Source of the DNA: JBQTGK01 sp052400665
Lineage (GTDB): Bacteria > Bacteroidota > Bacteroidia > Bacteroidales > Marinifilaceae
Reading direction: 5' to 3' (one strand)
Length of the DNA stretch: 64,000 bases
Assembly (NCBI GenBank): GCA_052400665.1
Contig: JBQTGK010000003.1
In this document: piece after piece, positions 62,816 to 64,000 of the stretch
Layout: each line of letters opens with the position of its first letter
Numbering within the stretch: position 1 is the first letter of the stretch
Notes under the pieces: model-generated
Told to the model about the DNA's origin: nothing
The model's input: the letters and a program-made list of their open reading frames with translations, nothing else
Databases searched by the model: none
Translations under genes and position numbers: made by a program

Positions 62816-63886
62816 ATGATAAATTTATTGCGTTTAGGTAATATTCGATCAGGAAAATGGAAAGTGTTTTTTGTGGCAATCATGTTGATTTTGATTGTTG
62901 CAGGAGCAATTCTGTTTAATTTATATATGAAAATTTTCTCAACGAATGTTGATTTGGGAGAAAAGCAAAGCAGCTTTGTGTATATTCCTACCGATGCAAG
63001 TCAGTACAATATTTTACAGATATTTGCCGAGGGTAAGATGATTAAGAACATCAGTTCATTGGAGTGGGTAATGGATAAGAAGAATTATGCACGCCACATT
63101 CATGCCGGAAGATATCAGATTAAAAATGGTATGTGTAATAACGATTTGGTCGATTTGCTAAGATCGGGAGCACAGGTACCCATTAATCTTACGTTTAATA
63201 ACACCCGAACATTAGAAGATTTTGCTGGAAAAATAGCCAAACAGATTGAGGCAGATTCCATTAGTCTGCTTGCTAGTTTAAAGGATAAAGAGCGAATTGC
63301 AAAATATGGATTTAAAGCTGAAACCATTATTGGTATGTTTATTCCCAATACTTATCAGTTGTATTGGAATACCGATTCAAAATCTTTTATGGATAGAATG
63401 CATGAAGAGTATTCGCGATTTTGGAATGCCGATAGATTAAAGAAAGCGAAGGAAATTGGCTTATCTCCTGCCGAGGTGAGTACGCTGGCTTCGATTGTTG
63501 ATGAAGAAACCATAAAAAAAGATGAGAAAGCCCGAGTGGCAGGAGTATATATGAATCGACTGAATCGTAGAATTAAATTGGATGCCGACCCAACATTGAA
63601 GTTTGCATTGGGTGATTTTTCAATTAAGCGAGTATTGAACAAGCACAAGAGAATAGATTCTCCCTATAATACTTATAAATATCGTGGATTGCCTCCCGGG
63701 CCAATTCGTCAGGCATCGGTATCTGGCTTGAATGCCGTATTGAATTACGAAAAACACCGATATATTTATTTTTGTGCTAATCCTGATTTTTCTGGTTATC
63801 ATATTTTTGCCAAATCACTTCGCGAGCACAATCGCAATGCTCGAAAATATCAAAATGCATTAAATAAAAGAGGGATAATGAAGTAG
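62816..63886 (+). CDS. mltG: Endolytic murein transglycosylase MltG
   Basis: The 356-residue membrane-anchored enzyme cuts nascent peptidoglycan strands and acts as a terminase of glycan synthesis. It has one TM helix (~18-40 VFFVAIMLILIVAGAILFNL), a LysM-like part (YIPTDASQYNILQIFAEG), and the YceG domain with GMFIPNTYQLYWNTDSK, the catalytic region LASIVDEETIKKDEKARVAG and PTLKFALGD. The end of the domain is YRGLPPGPIRQASVSGLNAV. Length is normal. It is separated from the divergent M14 gene by a promoter region. Confidence 0.96.
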   Translation: MINLLRLGNIRSGKWKVFFVAIMLILIVAGAILFNLYMKIFSTNVDLGEKQSSFVYIPTDASQYNILQIFAEGKMIKNISSLEWVMDKKNYARHIHAGRYQIKNGMCNNDLVDLLRSGAQVPINLTFNNTRTLEDFAGKIAKQIEADSISLLASLKDKERIAKYGFKAETIIGMFIPNTYQLYWNTDSKSFMDRMHEEYSRFWNADRLKKAKEIGLSPAEVSTLASIVDEETIKKDEKARVAGVYMNRLNRRIKLDADPTLKFALGDFSIKRVLNKHKRIDSPYNTYKYRGLPPGPIRQASVSGLNAVLNYEKHRYIYFCANPDFSGYHIFAKSLREHNRNARKYQNALNKRGIMK

Positions 63887-63929
63887 CACTATCAGTTTGC
63901 GAATAAATTATCAGGCTAAAAAATAAAAA

Positions 63930-63968
63930 AACGCAAAGTGCTTACCATTTAGTACTTTGCGTTTTTTT
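63930..63968 (+). terminator. mltG terminator
   Basis: AACGCAAAGT (63930-63939) pairs perfectly with ACTTTGCGTT (63954-63963), followed by a T-run. Confidence 0.88.
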
Positions 63969-64000
63969 GTAGATGGGCATTGTTTTTTTGTAATGTTTTT

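Noticed and set aside
62668..62883. Minus-strand ORF over the mltG start
   Set aside because: It covers the mltG promoter and signal region and has no recognisable domain; likely a shadow frame.
1..64000. tRNA or rRNA genes
   Set aside because: I looked through the intergenic regions and found no cloverleaf-like or conserved rRNA sequence.

Overview
The window is a chromosomal stretch of a low-GC (roughly one third G+C by eye) member of the Bacteroidota. The clues are a type IX secretion (T9SS) type-B sorting domain paired with a PorP/SprF-like protein, a short 286-residue primary sigma factor, several promoters of the Bacteroidota form (TAnnTTTG near -7, sometimes TTTG near -33), almost no Shine-Dalgarno sequences, and hybrid two-component proteins. 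A class I hybrid-cluster protein, a RhaT-type sugar symporter and a heparan-type sulfatase fit a marine or sediment Marinilabiliales/Marinifilaceae-like organism; that finer placement is inference. No rRNA, tRNA, CRISPR array, insertion sequence or prophage was seen.

Layout. 1-5.9 kb: the 3' part of a giant surface protein of near-identical 70-residue Ig-like units ending in a T9SS type-B domain, then its PorP/SprF-like partner. 5.9-17 kb: sensor genes (a Cache hybrid kinase, a propeller/LytS-type protein with a degenerate ATPase domain, a TPR hybrid kinase) with an aminotransferase, a small conserved protein and a probable avidin-family protein. 17-22 kb: housekeeping genes argS, ffh and folD, each followed by a hairpin terminator. 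21.8-22.5 kb: an unexplained in-register array of 21-bp repeats. 22.5-25.5 kb: a small membrane protein, a stand-alone BLUF photoreceptor, a CIA30-like protein, an EamA transporter and a J-domain/KTSC fusion.

25.7-30.6 kb: a likely sugar-use locus (RhaT symporter and a URO-D-superfamily enzyme, divergent from an AraC regulator, then a secreted sulfatase). 30.8-35.3 kb: a secreted YyaL-like protein, an M48 lipoprotein protease, then rhomboid and FtsE-like ATPase genes on the other strand. 35.5-41 kb: an outer-membrane module (large TPR protein, beta-barrel protein, small secreted protein). 41.4-52.2 kb: gyrB, a LOG-family hydrolase, a second Cache sensor kinase, dapF, a DegP-type protease, rpoD and uvrB. 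52.3-64 kb: a secreted EEP-family nuclease/phosphatase, a HAD phosphatase, a small Cys-containing secreted protein, hcp with an FNR-type palindrome, a PepSY-type membrane protein, an alpha/beta hydrolase, an NdpA-like nucleoid protein, a transglutaminase-like protein, an M14 carboxypeptidase and mltG.

The points most worth a second look are the 21-bp array at 21921-22193, the avidin-like gene, the probable pseudokinase at 9159-12152, the BLUF protein, the putative FNR/HcpR-type site centred about -41.5 from the predicted hcp start, and the homogenised Ig array.
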